DNA of 57,198 bases, taken from Williamsia limnetica (GTDB taxonomy: Bacteria > Actinomycetota > Actinomycetes > Mycobacteriales > Mycobacteriaceae). This document shows positions 33,534 to 42,780 of this stretch, one piece after another. How positions within the stretch are numbered: position 1 is the stretch's first letter; every line of letters begins with the position of its first letter. The notes below the pieces were generated by a model, which saw nothing but the letters and a program-made list of their open reading frames with translations, was not told the DNA's origin and did no database searches. The position numbers were made by a program, and so were the translations under genes. Location of the stretch: NCBI RefSeq assembly GCF_003217475.1, contig NZ_QJSP01000027.1, positions 1 to 57,198 of the forward strand, in the 5' to 3' direction.

Positions 33534-33539
33534 TAACCT
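33534..33539 (+). promoter_or_regulatory. -10 element TAACCT for the luciferase-like gene
   Basis: TAACCT, 6 nt, then ATG at 33546: a leaderless layout. It indicates that the gene has its own promoter despite lying only 50 nt after the flavoprotein. Confidence 0.45.
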
Positions 33540-33545
33540 TGCTGG

Positions 33546-34478
33546 ATGAGCATGAAAGTACGCATCGGTGTCGGGCTGATACCGACCGACGGGCAACACC
33601 GGGGTACCGGGCTCGCAGAACTTGTGGACGATTTGGAAGAACTCGGCATCGATTCGGTGTGGCTCTCCGATCAGGTGTCGTCCCCCGATCACGCCGACCC
33701 GCTGATCGGTCTCGCGTATGCGGCGGGAAGAACAGAGAAACTCAAATTGGGTACCGGGGTGCTGGTGTTACCCGGACGCAATCCCGCGTTGGTTGCGGCA
33801 CAACTCGCCGGACTGGCCGCGCTGGCCCCGGGCCGGGTGTTGCCCGCGTTCGGGGTGCAGCCCGCGACGCCCGGAGACCGCACGATGTATCCGGCGCCTG
33901 CCGGCAGGCGAGGCGAGCTGTTCGAAGAGGCGATCAAGGTCGTCCGGGCATTGCTGACCGAACCGGTTGTCACCCATCACGGCGAGTTCTTCCATCTTCA
34001 GGAGGCGTCCGTCGGGCCTTTGCCGGCGAAGCCCCTCGACCTGTGGCTCGGCGGCAGGTTGCCGGTGAGCATGGACAGGATCGGCCGGCTGGGCGACGGC
34101 TGGCTCGGCAGCTTCATCACCCCGGCCGAGGCGCAGCGGTGCCGCGAGCAGATCGAGGCTGCCGCGGCCGAGGCGGGGCGCGGCGTCGAGGCCGATCACT
34201 ACGGCACCAACATCATCGTCGCACCGGACGGGACGGACGAGGCGGTCGTCGATGCGCTGGTGGCCAGGGCGGCCGGCAGGCGCAAAGACATCTCGGACCC
34301 GAATGTGCTCGTCTGTCGTGGTTGGCAGCAGGCTCGTACCCAGGTCCGGGCCTTCGTCGACGTCGGTCTCACCAAGTTCGTGGTGCGCCCGATCGCACCG
34401 GTGTCCTCGCGTCGAGAGTTTCTCGAACAATTCACACAAGAATTGCTTCCACTGCAGAACATCAATGATGTGAATTGA
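33546..34478 (+). CDS. LLM-class (luciferase-like) flavin/F420-dependent oxidoreductase
   Basis: A 310-residue luciferase-like (alpha/beta)8 barrel. SVWLSDQVSSPDH near 38-50, KLGTGVLVLPGRNP near 66-79 and PLDLWLGGRLP near 163 are typical. Such enzymes use F420H2 or reduced FMN. The cofactor cannot be settled by eye, though F420 is common in this order. The substrate is unknown. Confidence 0.83.
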   Translation: MSMKVRIGVGLIPTDGQHRGTGLAELVDDLEELGIDSVWLSDQVSSPDHADPLIGLAYAAGRTEKLKLGTGVLVLPGRNPALVAAQLAGLAALAPGRVLPAFGVQPATPGDRTMYPAPAGRRGELFEEAIKVVRALLTEPVVTHHGEFFHLQEASVGPLPAKPLDLWLGGRLPVSMDRIGRLGDGWLGSFITPAEAQRCREQIEAAAAEAGRGVEADHYGTNIIVAPDGTDEAVVDALVARAAGRRKDISDPNVLVCRGWQQARTQVRAFVDVGLTKFVVRPIAPVSSRREFLEQFTQELLPLQNINDVN

Positions 34479-34542
34479 TCAGCACTAGACTTCGAGTGAA
34501 TACCCGACATTGACGTCGGCGTACGCGAAAGGCCGCGACACG

Positions 34543-35541
34543 ATGCTGGTGCTACCGATTGTGGTTCTCGGTTATGGCGCGGTCTCGCGCGCCTTTATCG
34601 CCCAGATCATTTCTCATCGTGCCGAATATCGTTCCCGATTCGACGTCGATCTCTACGTGGCCGCGGTCAGGACTCATCGAGCGCAGACGGAGATCACCGA
34701 CGACACCATCCCGCCTCGGCCGCAATGGAGCGCACCGACGTCACTGGACGACTTGATCGCCAGGGTCGGTGCCAGGGTGGTGGTGCAGGCTGTGCCGTCG
34801 GTCGATGCCGACGCTGACGGGGCGGTCGCGGACGGTGTCTGTGCACTCCGCAACGGCGCCCACCTCGTGACGGCGACCAAGACGACATTGCTGCACGGTT
34901 GGTGCGCCCTCGATGCGGTGTCCAGGGAGACCGGCCGCGCCGTCAAGCTCTCCGGCACCACTGGCGCCATGCTGCCTGCCGCCGATGTGGCCCGATCGCT
35001 ACGCAACGGCATCCATGTGACCTCGGTCAGCGGATGTGTCAACGGAACGGCGACCTTCGTCCTCGATCGACTCTCTGACGGTGACTCGCTGGGTGAGGCG
35101 GTCGAGGCGGCCCGACGCGTCGGCATCGCCGAGGGAGATCCGTCCGCGGATCTGTCGGGGCGGGACGTGGCGATGAAGATCCAGATCTTGACCGGCCTGC
35201 TCTGGGGACGTGATCCGGGGGCCGCCGAGACCATTCTCGAGCCCATCACCCCGGCCATCAGGTCGGCAGCGGTGCGGGCGAAAGGACGTGGTCAGCGGCT
35301 ACGACAGGTGGCGGTCGCCGATCTGGACATCCCGGATCTGGTGACGGTGTCGATTCGGGCGGTGACCCGCGACAGCCCACTCGGAGCGCTCAACGGACCC
35401 GAGAAGGCCGTGATCTTCGACTGCGGCGAGTTCGGCCCGGTGACCGTCACCGGTGGTCAGAGCAGCCCCACCGGCGCCGCGATGGCGATGATCAAGGACA
35501 CCTTGTCCCTCGCTCTCGAGACAGCCCCGGGTCTGCGCTGA
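34543..35541 (+). CDS. homoserine dehydrogenase-like protein without ACT domain
   Basis: A 332-residue homoserine-dehydrogenase-fold protein. The Rossmann motif VLGYGAVSRAF is at residues 7-17, TATKTTLL with the usual Lys is near 110, and the catalytic block GCVNGTATFVLDRLS, GIAEGDPSADLSG and MKIQIL lies near 165-220. Canonical actinobacterial Hom is about 440 residues with a C-terminal ACT domain, which is absent here. It may therefore be a second, feedback-insensitive paralogue or act on another oxo acid. The ATG at 34543 is preferred over the TTG at 34510; a TAGACT at 34487-34492 could be the -10. Confidence 0.78.
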   Translation: MLVLPIVVLGYGAVSRAFIAQIISHRAEYRSRFDVDLYVAAVRTHRAQTEITDDTIPPRPQWSAPTSLDDLIARVGARVVVQAVPSVDADADGAVADGVCALRNGAHLVTATKTTLLHGWCALDAVSRETGRAVKLSGTTGAMLPAADVARSLRNGIHVTSVSGCVNGTATFVLDRLSDGDSLGEAVEAARRVGIAEGDPSADLSGRDVAMKIQILTGLLWGRDPGAAETILEPITPAIRSAAVRAKGRGQRLRQVAVADLDIPDLVTVSIRAVTRDSPLGALNGPEKAVIFDCGEFGPVTVTGGQSSPTGAAMAMIKDTLSLALETAPGLR

Positions 35542-35604
35542 CCGGGCACCCGGTTCAATTGACTGCGGTCGCCATCGGGAACGGTATGTGGTCCGAATTG
35601 TCCG

Positions 35605-35610
35605 TAATGT
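35605..35610 (+). promoter_or_regulatory. -10 element TAATGT for ponA2
   Basis: TAATGT, 7 nt, then the in-frame GTG at 35618. This leaderless layout places the ponA2 start 10 codons inside the longest frame, which would begin at GTG 35588. Confidence 0.45.
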
Positions 35611-35617
35611 GGACGTC

Positions 35618-38074
35618 GTGTCGAAGTCCAGATCTTTGTCGATGTTGCTCGGGTGCTGCTTGCTGGCCGGCATTCTCGTAGCCGGATTGTTGTTCCCTCT
35701 GGTCGGGGGAGTGGGTTTCGTGTCGAGTCGGGCAGCCAGCGCCGTCGACAACGTCGAATCGGAGCTGGTGGGCGGCCAGGTTCCCGAGGTCTCCACGATG
35801 ACCGACGTCAACGGGAAACCGATCGCATTCCTCTATGATCAACGGCGTTTCCAGGTGGGGTACAACGACATCTCCCCAGAGATGATCCGCGCCATCATCT
35901 CCGTCGAGGACCGGCGTTTCCTCGAGCACGATGGTGTGGACTGGCGGGGCACGATCCGCGCACTGGTGACCAACCAGGCGTCCGGCGAAGTGCAGCAGGG
36001 TGCCTCGACCCTCGATCAGCAGTACGTCAAGAACTATCAGCTGCTGGTTCTGGCGCGCACGGATGCCGAGCGTCGCGCCGCCACCGAGACGACAGCCGCC
36101 CGCAAACTCCGCGAGATCCGGATGGCGCGGACGCTGGAGCAGACGCTGACCGCCCAGGCCATGAGCGAGAAAAACCTCGACGCGGATGCGGCGAAACAAG
36201 AGGCCAAGAAGGGCATCGTCACCCGGTATCTGAATCTGGTGCCTTTCGGCAACGGCGCCTATGGCATCGAGGCTGCTGCCGGAACCTACTTTGGTAAGGC
36301 TGCCAAGGACCTCACGGTGCCCGAGGCGGCGATGCTCGCAGGAATGGTGCAGTCCAGTTCGGCCCTGGACCCCTACAACAATCCGGAGGGCGTGCTCGAA
36401 CGGCGAAATGTCGTGCTCGACACGATGATCGCGAACTTCCCTGAACGCTCCGCCGAATACGTGGCCGCCAAGGACACCCCGCTCGGGGTGCTGCCGTCAC
36501 CGCGCTCGCTCGACCAGGGCTGCATTTCCGCAGGCGACGCGGGATTCTTCTGTGACTACGCCCTGCAGTTCCTGGCAGAGAACGGCATCACCCGAGATCA
36601 GATCGCGCGCGGGGGCTACCTGATCCGCACGACCCTCGACCCCCAGGTGCAGGAGGCGACCCACAACGCGGTCCGGACCTACGCGTCGCCCGATCTGACC
36701 GGTGTCGCCAACGTGATGAACGTGATCCGGCCCGGTACCGAATCGCATGACGTCCTCGCGATGACGTCGAGCCGCGACTACGGGCTCAACCGCGACATCG
36801 GACAGACGATGCAACCGCAGCCCTATTCGATGGTCGGGAACGGCGCCGGATCTGTCTTCAAGGTCTTCACCGTCGCCGCGGCGATGGAGCGCGGTCTCGG
36901 GGCGGGCTCGTCGCTGCAGGTGCCGTCGACCTTCCAGGCCAGGGGGATGGGCAGCAGCGGCGGCGTCAACGGCTGCCCCGCCAACACCTACTGCGTGCGC
37001 AACGATGGCAGCTACCCGGGCAGTATGTCCGTCACGAATGCGCTGGCACAGTCGCCCAACACCGCGTTCGTGAAATTGCTGCAGGACGTCGGGGTCGGGC
37101 CGACCGTCGACATGGCGGTCCGGTTGGGACTTCGGTCGTACACCAATCCGGGGACCTCTGGTTTCGGTGAGCAGAGCCTGGCCGACTACATCAAAGAGAA
37201 CAACCTCGGGTCGTTCACGCTCGGACCGACCGCGGTCGATGCACTGGAACTGTCCAACGTGGCAGCGACTCTGGCCTCGGGTGGGGTCTGGTGCCCGCCG
37301 AACCCGATCGCGTCGATCACCCAGCCCAAACGGGACAGCAACGGCAACCGGGTACTCGAGGCCGATGGCAGGCCCGGCGTCGTCGAGGTGGCACTGGAAA
37401 AGCCTGCCTGTGAGCGAGTGGTGGAGCCGGGCCTTGCCAACACCCTGGCGAATGCGATGAGTGAGGACGACAGGGGCGCGGGCACGGCAGCCAACGCCGC
37501 CGGTTCGACGGGGTGGAGCCTGCCGATGTCGGGCAAGACCGGCACCACCGAGGCCAACCGATCATCGGCCTTCCTCGGATTCACCAACAACCTCGCGGGT
37601 GCGACCTACGTGTACAACGATTCGCCGACGATCTCCGAACTGTGTTCGGGACCGTTGCGCCAGTGCGGGTACGGAAACCTTTACGGCGGTAATGAACCGG
37701 CCCGCACCTGGTTCACGGCCATGTTGCCTGTGGCGAACAAGTTCGGCCCCACGGCGCTGCCGCCGCGAGATCCGGCGTATGTGGCCGGCGTGGGTGGCAA
37801 GGCGGTCCCGTCGGTGGTCGGTTTGTCCGCGAGCGAGGCGACTGCGCGGCTCGAAGCCGAGGGTTTCCGGGTCAATCAGGTGACTGTCGGCAGCGGTCAG
37901 GCCTCGGGAACGGTGGTCTCGTCCACACCGGACGGGTCGGCGATACCGGGAAGCACCATCACGATCTCCGTCAGCAACGGCCGCGCACCGCTTCCACCGC
38001 GCCGCGCCGCGCCGCCGCCGGCGACGATCACGGTTCCCGGTGTCGGGCCGATCGTGATTCCGCTACCGGGGTGA
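35618..38074 (+). CDS. ponA2: bifunctional class A penicillin-binding protein with PASTA domain
   Basis: An 818-residue membrane-anchored peptidoglycan synthase. One N-terminal membrane helix (LLGCCLLAGILVAGLLFPL, about 9-27) is followed by a GT51 glycosyltransferase with EDRRFLEH near 97, STLDQQ near 129 and RKLREIRMA near 165. The transpeptidase has Ser412-x-x-Lys in GSVFK, a SPN box and Lys640 in KTGTT. A single PASTA repeat (VPSVVGLSASEATARLEAEG, about 730-795) and a Pro-rich tail end it. Overall order and motifs match mycobacterial PonA2. An Ala/Lys/Glu-rich stretch near 178-198 inside GT51 looks like an insertion relative to M. tuberculosis. Confidence 0.93.
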   Translation: MSKSRSLSMLLGCCLLAGILVAGLLFPLVGGVGFVSSRAASAVDNVESELVGGQVPEVSTMTDVNGKPIAFLYDQRRFQVGYNDISPEMIRAIISVEDRRFLEHDGVDWRGTIRALVTNQASGEVQQGASTLDQQYVKNYQLLVLARTDAERRAATETTAARKLREIRMARTLEQTLTAQAMSEKNLDADAAKQEAKKGIVTRYLNLVPFGNGAYGIEAAAGTYFGKAAKDLTVPEAAMLAGMVQSSSALDPYNNPEGVLERRNVVLDTMIANFPERSAEYVAAKDTPLGVLPSPRSLDQGCISAGDAGFFCDYALQFLAENGITRDQIARGGYLIRTTLDPQVQEATHNAVRTYASPDLTGVANVMNVIRPGTESHDVLAMTSSRDYGLNRDIGQTMQPQPYSMVGNGAGSVFKVFTVAAAMERGLGAGSSLQVPSTFQARGMGSSGGVNGCPANTYCVRNDGSYPGSMSVTNALAQSPNTAFVKLLQDVGVGPTVDMAVRLGLRSYTNPGTSGFGEQSLADYIKENNLGSFTLGPTAVDALELSNVAATLASGGVWCPPNPIASITQPKRDSNGNRVLEADGRPGVVEVALEKPACERVVEPGLANTLANAMSEDDRGAGTAANAAGSTGWSLPMSGKTGTTEANRSSAFLGFTNNLAGATYVYNDSPTISELCSGPLRQCGYGNLYGGNEPARTWFTAMLPVANKFGPTALPPRDPAYVAGVGGKAVPSVVGLSASEATARLEAEGFRVNQVTVGSGQASGTVVSSTPDGSAIPGSTITISVSNGRAPLPPRRAAPPPATITVPGVGPIVIPLPG

Positions 38075-38091
38075 GCGTCGCCCGGCTGGCA

Positions 38092-38097
38092 TAGGCT
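38092..38097 (+). promoter_or_regulatory. -10 element TAGGCT upstream of TetR
   Basis: TAGGCT would start transcription near 38104, about 35 nt before the GTG start, whose Shine-Dalgarno CAGGAGGAG is strong. Confidence 0.35.
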
Positions 38098-38138
38098 CAA
38101 GCGATCGGTCATCGACCCTTTGCCGTCAGGAGGAGCTC

Positions 38139-38786
38139 GTGAAGTCTGAGGCGGATCCGCAATCGTTGCTGGAGCGCGCGTTCACCGACGCGGTGGAACG
38201 CGCCGACGACAACGACCAGACGCGCATCAGGCTTCTCGACGCGGCGTACGAGCAGTTCTGCCGTATGGGTATCCAGCGTTCGTCGATGGAGGACGTGGCC
38301 AAACGCGCCGGCATGTCCCGGATCACGGTCTACCGGCGCTTCGCGACGAAGGACGCGTTGGTCGAACAGGTGATCCTGCGGGAGTTCCGCCGATACTTCG
38401 ACCGGTTCCTGGCCGATATACGTGATGCCCAGTCGGCTGCCGACCGGGTGGTGCTGGGATTCGTGAGCTCGCTGCGCGCATTCCGCGGCAATCCGCTCAT
38501 CGGTGGGCTCATGAACGCGGAACCGACCCTGCTTGCGGGTTCGATGATCGGCGACGACGGCCGGATGCTCGGTGCCGTATCGCAGTTTGTTGCCGGTCAG
38601 CTGCGGCGGGAGCAGCAGGCGGGCACGGTGGCGACAACCCTCGACACCGACCTCGTCGCCGAGATGATGGTGCGGGTCGCAGCGTCGTTTCTGACCATCC
38701 CCAGTCGAGTGGTCGACCTCGACGACGAGAGTGAGCTGGAGTCGGTGGCCAGGCAATTCCTGGTGCCGATGCTTACGCCCGGTTGA
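38139..38786 (+). CDS. TetR-family transcriptional regulator
   Basis: A 215-residue TetR regulator. The helix-turn-helix lies at about 30-75 (SSMEDVAKRAGMSRITVYRRF), and the C-terminal ligand domain is all-helical. GTG start with an AGGAGGAG Shine-Dalgarno. Neighbours are ponA2 upstream in the same direction and another TetR gene convergent downstream, so the target is not evident. Confidence 0.88.
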   Translation: MKSEADPQSLLERAFTDAVERADDNDQTRIRLLDAAYEQFCRMGIQRSSMEDVAKRAGMSRITVYRRFATKDALVEQVILREFRRYFDRFLADIRDAQSAADRVVLGFVSSLRAFRGNPLIGGLMNAEPTLLAGSMIGDDGRMLGAVSQFVAGQLRREQQAGTVATTLDTDLVAEMMVRVAASFLTIPSRVVDLDDESELESVARQFLVPMLTPG

Positions 38787-38842
38787 TCAGCCGAGGTCAC
38801 ATCCGAGCGATATGGATCTCCGTGACGATCGCGACGGGGAGG

Positions 38843-39418
38843 CTACCGCCGAAGCCCCGCAATGAGGAGTTCGACCAGCCGACGCGCGTCGTAGTCGGGG
38901 TTGTCGGCACCGATGCATAGATTGCCTACCCCACGCATCAGCTGCAGGGCCTCGATGTCGGAGCGGATCTCGCCGGCCGCGACCGAGGCCTCGAGAAGCG
39001 TCGCGCAGACAGGCACGAGGCGGTCGAGGAAGTAGGCATGGAGTGTCTCGAACCCGGCGTCACCCGACTGCATGGCCTCGGCGAGGCCGTGTTTGGTGAC
39101 CAGGAAGTCGACGAAAAGGTCGATCCACGCTCGCAATGCGGCATGGGGGGTGGCGCTGTCGGTCAGGAGTGTCGGACCGGCCTTCGCGCAGGCCTCGACC
39201 TGGTGGCGGTAGACGGCGACGATGAGGTCGGCGCGGGTGGGGAAGTGACGGTAGATGGTCCCGACCCCCACTCCCGCCCGGGTGGCGATGTCGCGCACAG
39301 GGGCGTCCACACCTGATGCGACGAACGCCGCGGCCGCGGCATCGAGTAGTGCCGCCTGGTTGCGGCGAGCATCAGCCCGCTTGTGCGGCGCCGGAGGCAC
39401 TGTTTCGGCGTCAGCCAT
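38843..39418 (-). CDS. TetR-family transcriptional regulator (divergent from aldo/keto reductase)
   Basis: A 191-residue TetR regulator: NQAALLDAAAAAFVASG followed by DIATRAGVGVGTIYRHFPTR (about 20-63), with the C-terminal SBI-like domain. Its ATG has a GAAGGG Shine-Dalgarno. It is divergent from the aldo/keto reductase at 39561. Two identical 15-bp palindromes in the shared gap are almost certainly its operators, so it likely represses itself and the aldo/keto reductase/LLM pair until an electrophile or drug-like ligand binds. Confidence 0.9.
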   Translation of the reverse strand: MADAETVPPAPHKRADARRNQAALLDAAAAAFVASGVDAPVRDIATRAGVGVGTIYRHFPTRADLIVAVYRHQVEACAKAGPTLLTDSATPHAALRAWIDLFVDFLVTKHGLAEAMQSGDAGFETLHAYFLDRLVPVCATLLEASVAAGEIRSDIEALQLMRGVGNLCIGADNPDYDARRLVELLIAGLRR

Positions 39419-39447
39419 TGCGGAGCCCTTCCATCGCAGTTGGCAAA

Positions 39448-39489
39448 CGGAACATTGTTCCGTATATTGGTTATCGGAACATTGTTCCG
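39448..39489. promoter_or_regulatory. two copies of the TetR operator CGGAACATTGTTCCG
   Basis: Perfect palindromes (CGGAACA-T-TGTTCCG) at 39448-39462 and 39475-39489, 27 bp apart centre to centre, between the divergent TetR and aldo/keto reductase genes. Identical tandem sites suggest cooperative binding. Confidence 0.8.
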
Positions 39490-39560
39490 TTTGTCCAGGA
39501 TGTCAGATTGGCCGGAGGCCGAGACCGCGGGGCATCCCATCACCACCCAGGAGGACCACC

Positions 39561-40580
39561 ATGAAGTTTCGAACTCTGGGACGTACCGGCGTCCAGGTCA
39601 GCACCCTTGCACTCGGTGCCATGAACTTCGGTGCCATCGGCCGCACCACGCAGGACGATGCCACCGCCATCGTCGATGCCGCTCTCGATGCGGGCATCAA
39701 CGTCATCGACACCGCGGACATGTACAGCCAGGGCGAGTCCGAGGTGATGGTCGGCAAGGCCATCGCCGGCCGCCGCGACGACGTCGTGCTCGCCACCAAG
39801 GTGTTCAACCCGATGGGGGATGAGCGCAATCACCGGGGAAGTTCACGCAGGTGGATCGTCGCCGAACTGGAGAACAGCCTGCGACGGCTCGACGTCGATC
39901 ATGTGGATCTCTACCAAATCCATCGCTGGGATCCGAACACGAGTGACGAAGAGACGCTGTCAGCGCTCACCGATCTACAGCGCGCGGGCAAGATCCGGTA
40001 CTTCGGCTCTTCCACGTATCCCGCCTATCGCATCGTTGAAGGCCAGTGGGCGGCCCGCGAGCATCACCTCGGCAGGTTCGTGACCGAGCAGCCGCCCTAT
40101 TCAATTCTGCAGCGCGGCATCGAATCCCATGTCCTTCCGGTCACCGAACAGTACGGACTCGGCGTGCTGGTGTGGAGTCCGCTTGCCTCTGGTTGGCTCT
40201 CGGGCGCAATCCGTGAGGGCCGGAAAATGACAACCAGCCGTTCAACTTTGATGCCCCAACGCTTCGACACCGCGATCGCGACCAACCGCGCAAAGATGGA
40301 CGCCGTCGAGAAGTTGGCCGCCGTCGCCGATGGCGCCGGACTCACCCTGATCCAGCTCGCGCTCGGATTCGTCACCGCCCATCCGGGCGTCACCAGTGCC
40401 ATCATCGGCCCGCGCACCGTCGATCATCTGCACTCGCAACTCGCGGCCGCCGACACGGTGCTTTCCGCCGATGTTCTCGATGCGATCGACGAGATAGTCG
40501 CTCCCGGTGTCGATCTTGCGCCCGGGGAGAAGTTCGACACGCCACCTTCGCTCCTCGATCCGTCGCTGCGGCGCCGCTGA
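39561..40580 (+). CDS. aldo/keto reductase
   Basis: A 339-residue AKR. The tetrad is recognisable as Asp in IDTADMYSQGESE (about 52-64), the following Tyr, Lys in LATKVF (about 79-84) and His in QIHRWD (about 119-124). AGGAGG Shine-Dalgarno 6 nt before the ATG at 39561; a longer frame back to 39255 would overlap the TetR gene and the operators. It is followed after 28 nt by a luciferase-like gene, probably in one operon under TetR control. Confidence 0.9.
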   Translation: MKFRTLGRTGVQVSTLALGAMNFGAIGRTTQDDATAIVDAALDAGINVIDTADMYSQGESEVMVGKAIAGRRDDVVLATKVFNPMGDERNHRGSSRRWIVAELENSLRRLDVDHVDLYQIHRWDPNTSDEETLSALTDLQRAGKIRYFGSSTYPAYRIVEGQWAAREHHLGRFVTEQPPYSILQRGIESHVLPVTEQYGLGVLVWSPLASGWLSGAIREGRKMTTSRSTLMPQRFDTAIATNRAKMDAVEKLAAVADGAGLTLIQLALGFVTAHPGVTSAIIGPRTVDHLHSQLAAADTVLSADVLDAIDEIVAPGVDLAPGEKFDTPPSLLDPSLRRR

Positions 40581-40608
40581 CCCCCGCTCAGTTCAAAGGA
40601 CCACGCGC

Positions 40609-41526
40609 ATGCCACAGCACGTTGCACCGAGTTTCGGGATCATGACCGCACCCATGAATGTCGGCTATGACGACATCCTCCGGGTGTGGCGCGAGGCCGA
40701 CGCGATCGAAGAGATCGAGCACGCCTGGCTCTTCGATCATCTGATGCCCATCGGCGGCGACCCGAACGGGCCGATCTTCGAGGGGTGGACGTTGCTGTCC
40801 GCCCTGGCCGCGCAGACCGACCGGCTTCGTCTCGGACTTTTGGTGACCAGCAACAGATTTCGTCCTCCGGTGATGCTCGCCAAGATTGCGGCGACCGTGG
40901 ACGTCGTCTCGGGAGGTCGTCTCGATTTCGGTATCGGTGTGGGATCACGCCCGAATCCACCCATGGCCCGGCGGGAATACCCGGCGCACGGCCTACCGTT
41001 TCTGGATGTCCCGCACGCCGTCGGCAGCCTCGACGAAGCCTGCACCGTGATCAAGAGACTGTGGACCGAAGACGAGCCGTTCGATTTCGCCGGCGACCAC
41101 GTGCAGCTCACCGGTGCGCTGGGCAACCCCAAACCCGTTCAGCGCCCGGGCCCGCCGTTCCTCGTCGGCGGGCGTTCGGCTTCCGTGCTGCGGGTGGTTG
41201 CCGAACACGCCGACCTATGGAACATCCCCGGCGGCGACCTCGGCGATGCGATCGGCCGCAGTGCGCTCCTCGATCGCTACTGCGCCGAGATCGGTCGCGA
41301 CCCCGCCACCATCGCAAGGTCGATCCACTTATCGGTGGACTACGACCAACCGCAGCACACCCGCGACGCAATCGGACAGGCGCTCGACGCCGGCTTCAGC
41401 CACTTCGTCCTGGGCTTGGGCGCTCCGTATCCCGCCGGGGCCGCCCGCTGGGTCGCGGATGAGTTGATCACACCGTTCGTCCAACGGGGCAGCCGCGATC
41501 CTGCTGTGAGCGTGGGCCGCCTTTAG
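40609..41526 (+). CDS. LLM-class flavin/F420-dependent oxidoreductase
   Basis: A 305-residue luciferase-like oxidoreductase. AWLFDHLMPIGGDP near 39-52, RLGLLVTSNRFRPPVMLAK near 75-93 and GPPFLVGGRS near 180 are family landmarks. AAAGGA Shine-Dalgarno 9 nt before the ATG. It likely shares the TetR-controlled transcript of the aldo/keto reductase. Its TAG stop is also part of the TAGGAT -10 of the next gene. Confidence 0.85.
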   Translation: MPQHVAPSFGIMTAPMNVGYDDILRVWREADAIEEIEHAWLFDHLMPIGGDPNGPIFEGWTLLSALAAQTDRLRLGLLVTSNRFRPPVMLAKIAATVDVVSGGRLDFGIGVGSRPNPPMARREYPAHGLPFLDVPHAVGSLDEACTVIKRLWTEDEPFDFAGDHVQLTGALGNPKPVQRPGPPFLVGGRSASVLRVVAEHADLWNIPGGDLGDAIGRSALLDRYCAEIGRDPATIARSIHLSVDYDQPQHTRDAIGQALDAGFSHFVLGLGAPYPAGAARWVADELITPFVQRGSRDPAVSVGRL

Positions 41527-41529
41527 GAT
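41524..41529 (+). promoter_or_regulatory. -10 element TAGGAT overlapping a stop codon
   Basis: TAGGAT, 7 nt, then ATG at 41537. The TAG is the stop codon of the upstream gene. This supports the ATG at 41537 over the ATG at 41528, which overlaps the -10. Confidence 0.45.
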
Positions 41530-41536
41530 GGTCACC

Positions 41537-42652
41537 ATGGTTATGGCTGATCGTCCCGAGGTGGAGACCGCATCCGCGCCGGTGACCGCGCTCGCCGTAT
41601 TCGGTTTGGCAGAGAGCATGCTCAACGGACTCGCGAGGGTGCCGTTTCGTCGGCCGTGGGAAGGGCCCGCAGGTCTGCTGGACAACATCGGCCAGTCGGT
41701 GACGCGTCAGACCATCCGCTCGTTCATGGGATATTCGATGAGCCTTCCGATCGAAGAGTTCCGGTCGATGGAGCGCATCCTCGACGGCATCTGCCGAGTC
41801 GTGATGCCACCGTTCATCGGACTGGCGGACGACGTCGAGATCACCGACGACACCATCGGTGGCGTCGACGGCATCTGGTGCCGCGCCAAAGCGAGCAGCA
41901 ATGCACACGTCGACGACCTCGACGACAAACAGACGATCGGCGCGACGATCCTCTACCTGCACGGTGGCGGGTACATCGGCACGTCACCGGTCATGTACTC
42001 CGCGTTCGCGGCCAAGCTGGTCAAGATCACCGGCTACGAGGTCTTCATCGCCGATTACCGGATGGCTCCGGAATTCCCGTTCCCCGCGGGCGTGCACGAT
42101 GCGGCCGACGTGTACCGAGGGTTGCTCGAACGTGGCGTCGATGCCGATCATCTCGTGGTCGCCGGCGACTCGGGCGGTGGTGGCCTCGCGACGTCGCTGA
42201 TCAAGTATCTGCACGACCATGACCTGCCGAAGCCGGCCGCGGTCGCGCTGTTCTCACCCGAGGTCGACCTCGACTTCAACCATCCGTCGATCACGGCGAA
42301 CGCCCAGTCGGACATCCTGCCCTGGAGTCTGCCTGCCGCTCCGTATCTGGCCGGGGTCCAACCCAACGACGAGCGCGTGTCCGCGGTTCACTCGGTGGCG
42401 GATCCGGCGTGGTTCCCGCCGACATTCGTGTGCTGGGGCGCCGACGAGATGTTCCGCGACGGGATCCGTGAGTTCGCAGAGAATCTGGGCAAGGCCGGAG
42501 TGCCCGTGCACGCCATGGAAGAAATCGGGATGTTCCACGTCTTCCCCATTCTCATGCCGTGGGCCGAGTCATCGAAGCGGGTTTTCCGCGAACTGCACGA
42601 CCTGGCCGGTCGCCACGTCACCCCCGATCCCGACGCTGAGCCGACTCACTGA
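41537..42652 (+). CDS. alpha/beta hydrolase, hormone-sensitive-lipase (Abhydrolase_3) type
   Basis: A 371-residue HSL-family esterase/lipase. The oxyanion motif HGGGY is at about 142-146, the nucleophile elbow GDSGGGG near 210, the acid in GADEMFRDG near 300, and His in MFHVFP near 334. The elbow has Gly where GDSAGG has Ala. The N-terminal 130 residues form a cap-like extension. Leaderless start predicted. The substrate is unknown. Confidence 0.87.
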   Translation: MVMADRPEVETASAPVTALAVFGLAESMLNGLARVPFRRPWEGPAGLLDNIGQSVTRQTIRSFMGYSMSLPIEEFRSMERILDGICRVVMPPFIGLADDVEITDDTIGGVDGIWCRAKASSNAHVDDLDDKQTIGATILYLHGGGYIGTSPVMYSAFAAKLVKITGYEVFIADYRMAPEFPFPAGVHDAADVYRGLLERGVDADHLVVAGDSGGGGLATSLIKYLHDHDLPKPAAVALFSPEVDLDFNHPSITANAQSDILPWSLPAAPYLAGVQPNDERVSAVHSVADPAWFPPTFVCWGADEMFRDGIREFAENLGKAGVPVHAMEEIGMFHVFPILMPWAESSKRVFRELHDLAGRHVTPDPDAEPTH

Positions 42653-42780
42653 CGCAGAGTCGAGGCTTTACTGCACTTCCAGTTCATCCGTCTGGTGCGG
42701 CCAACCAGCCCACGAAGTAGGCAATTCAGTTGCAGACTTGAGGCATCGCTTCCAGCCGTACCGACGAAAGAGTGTTTTCG

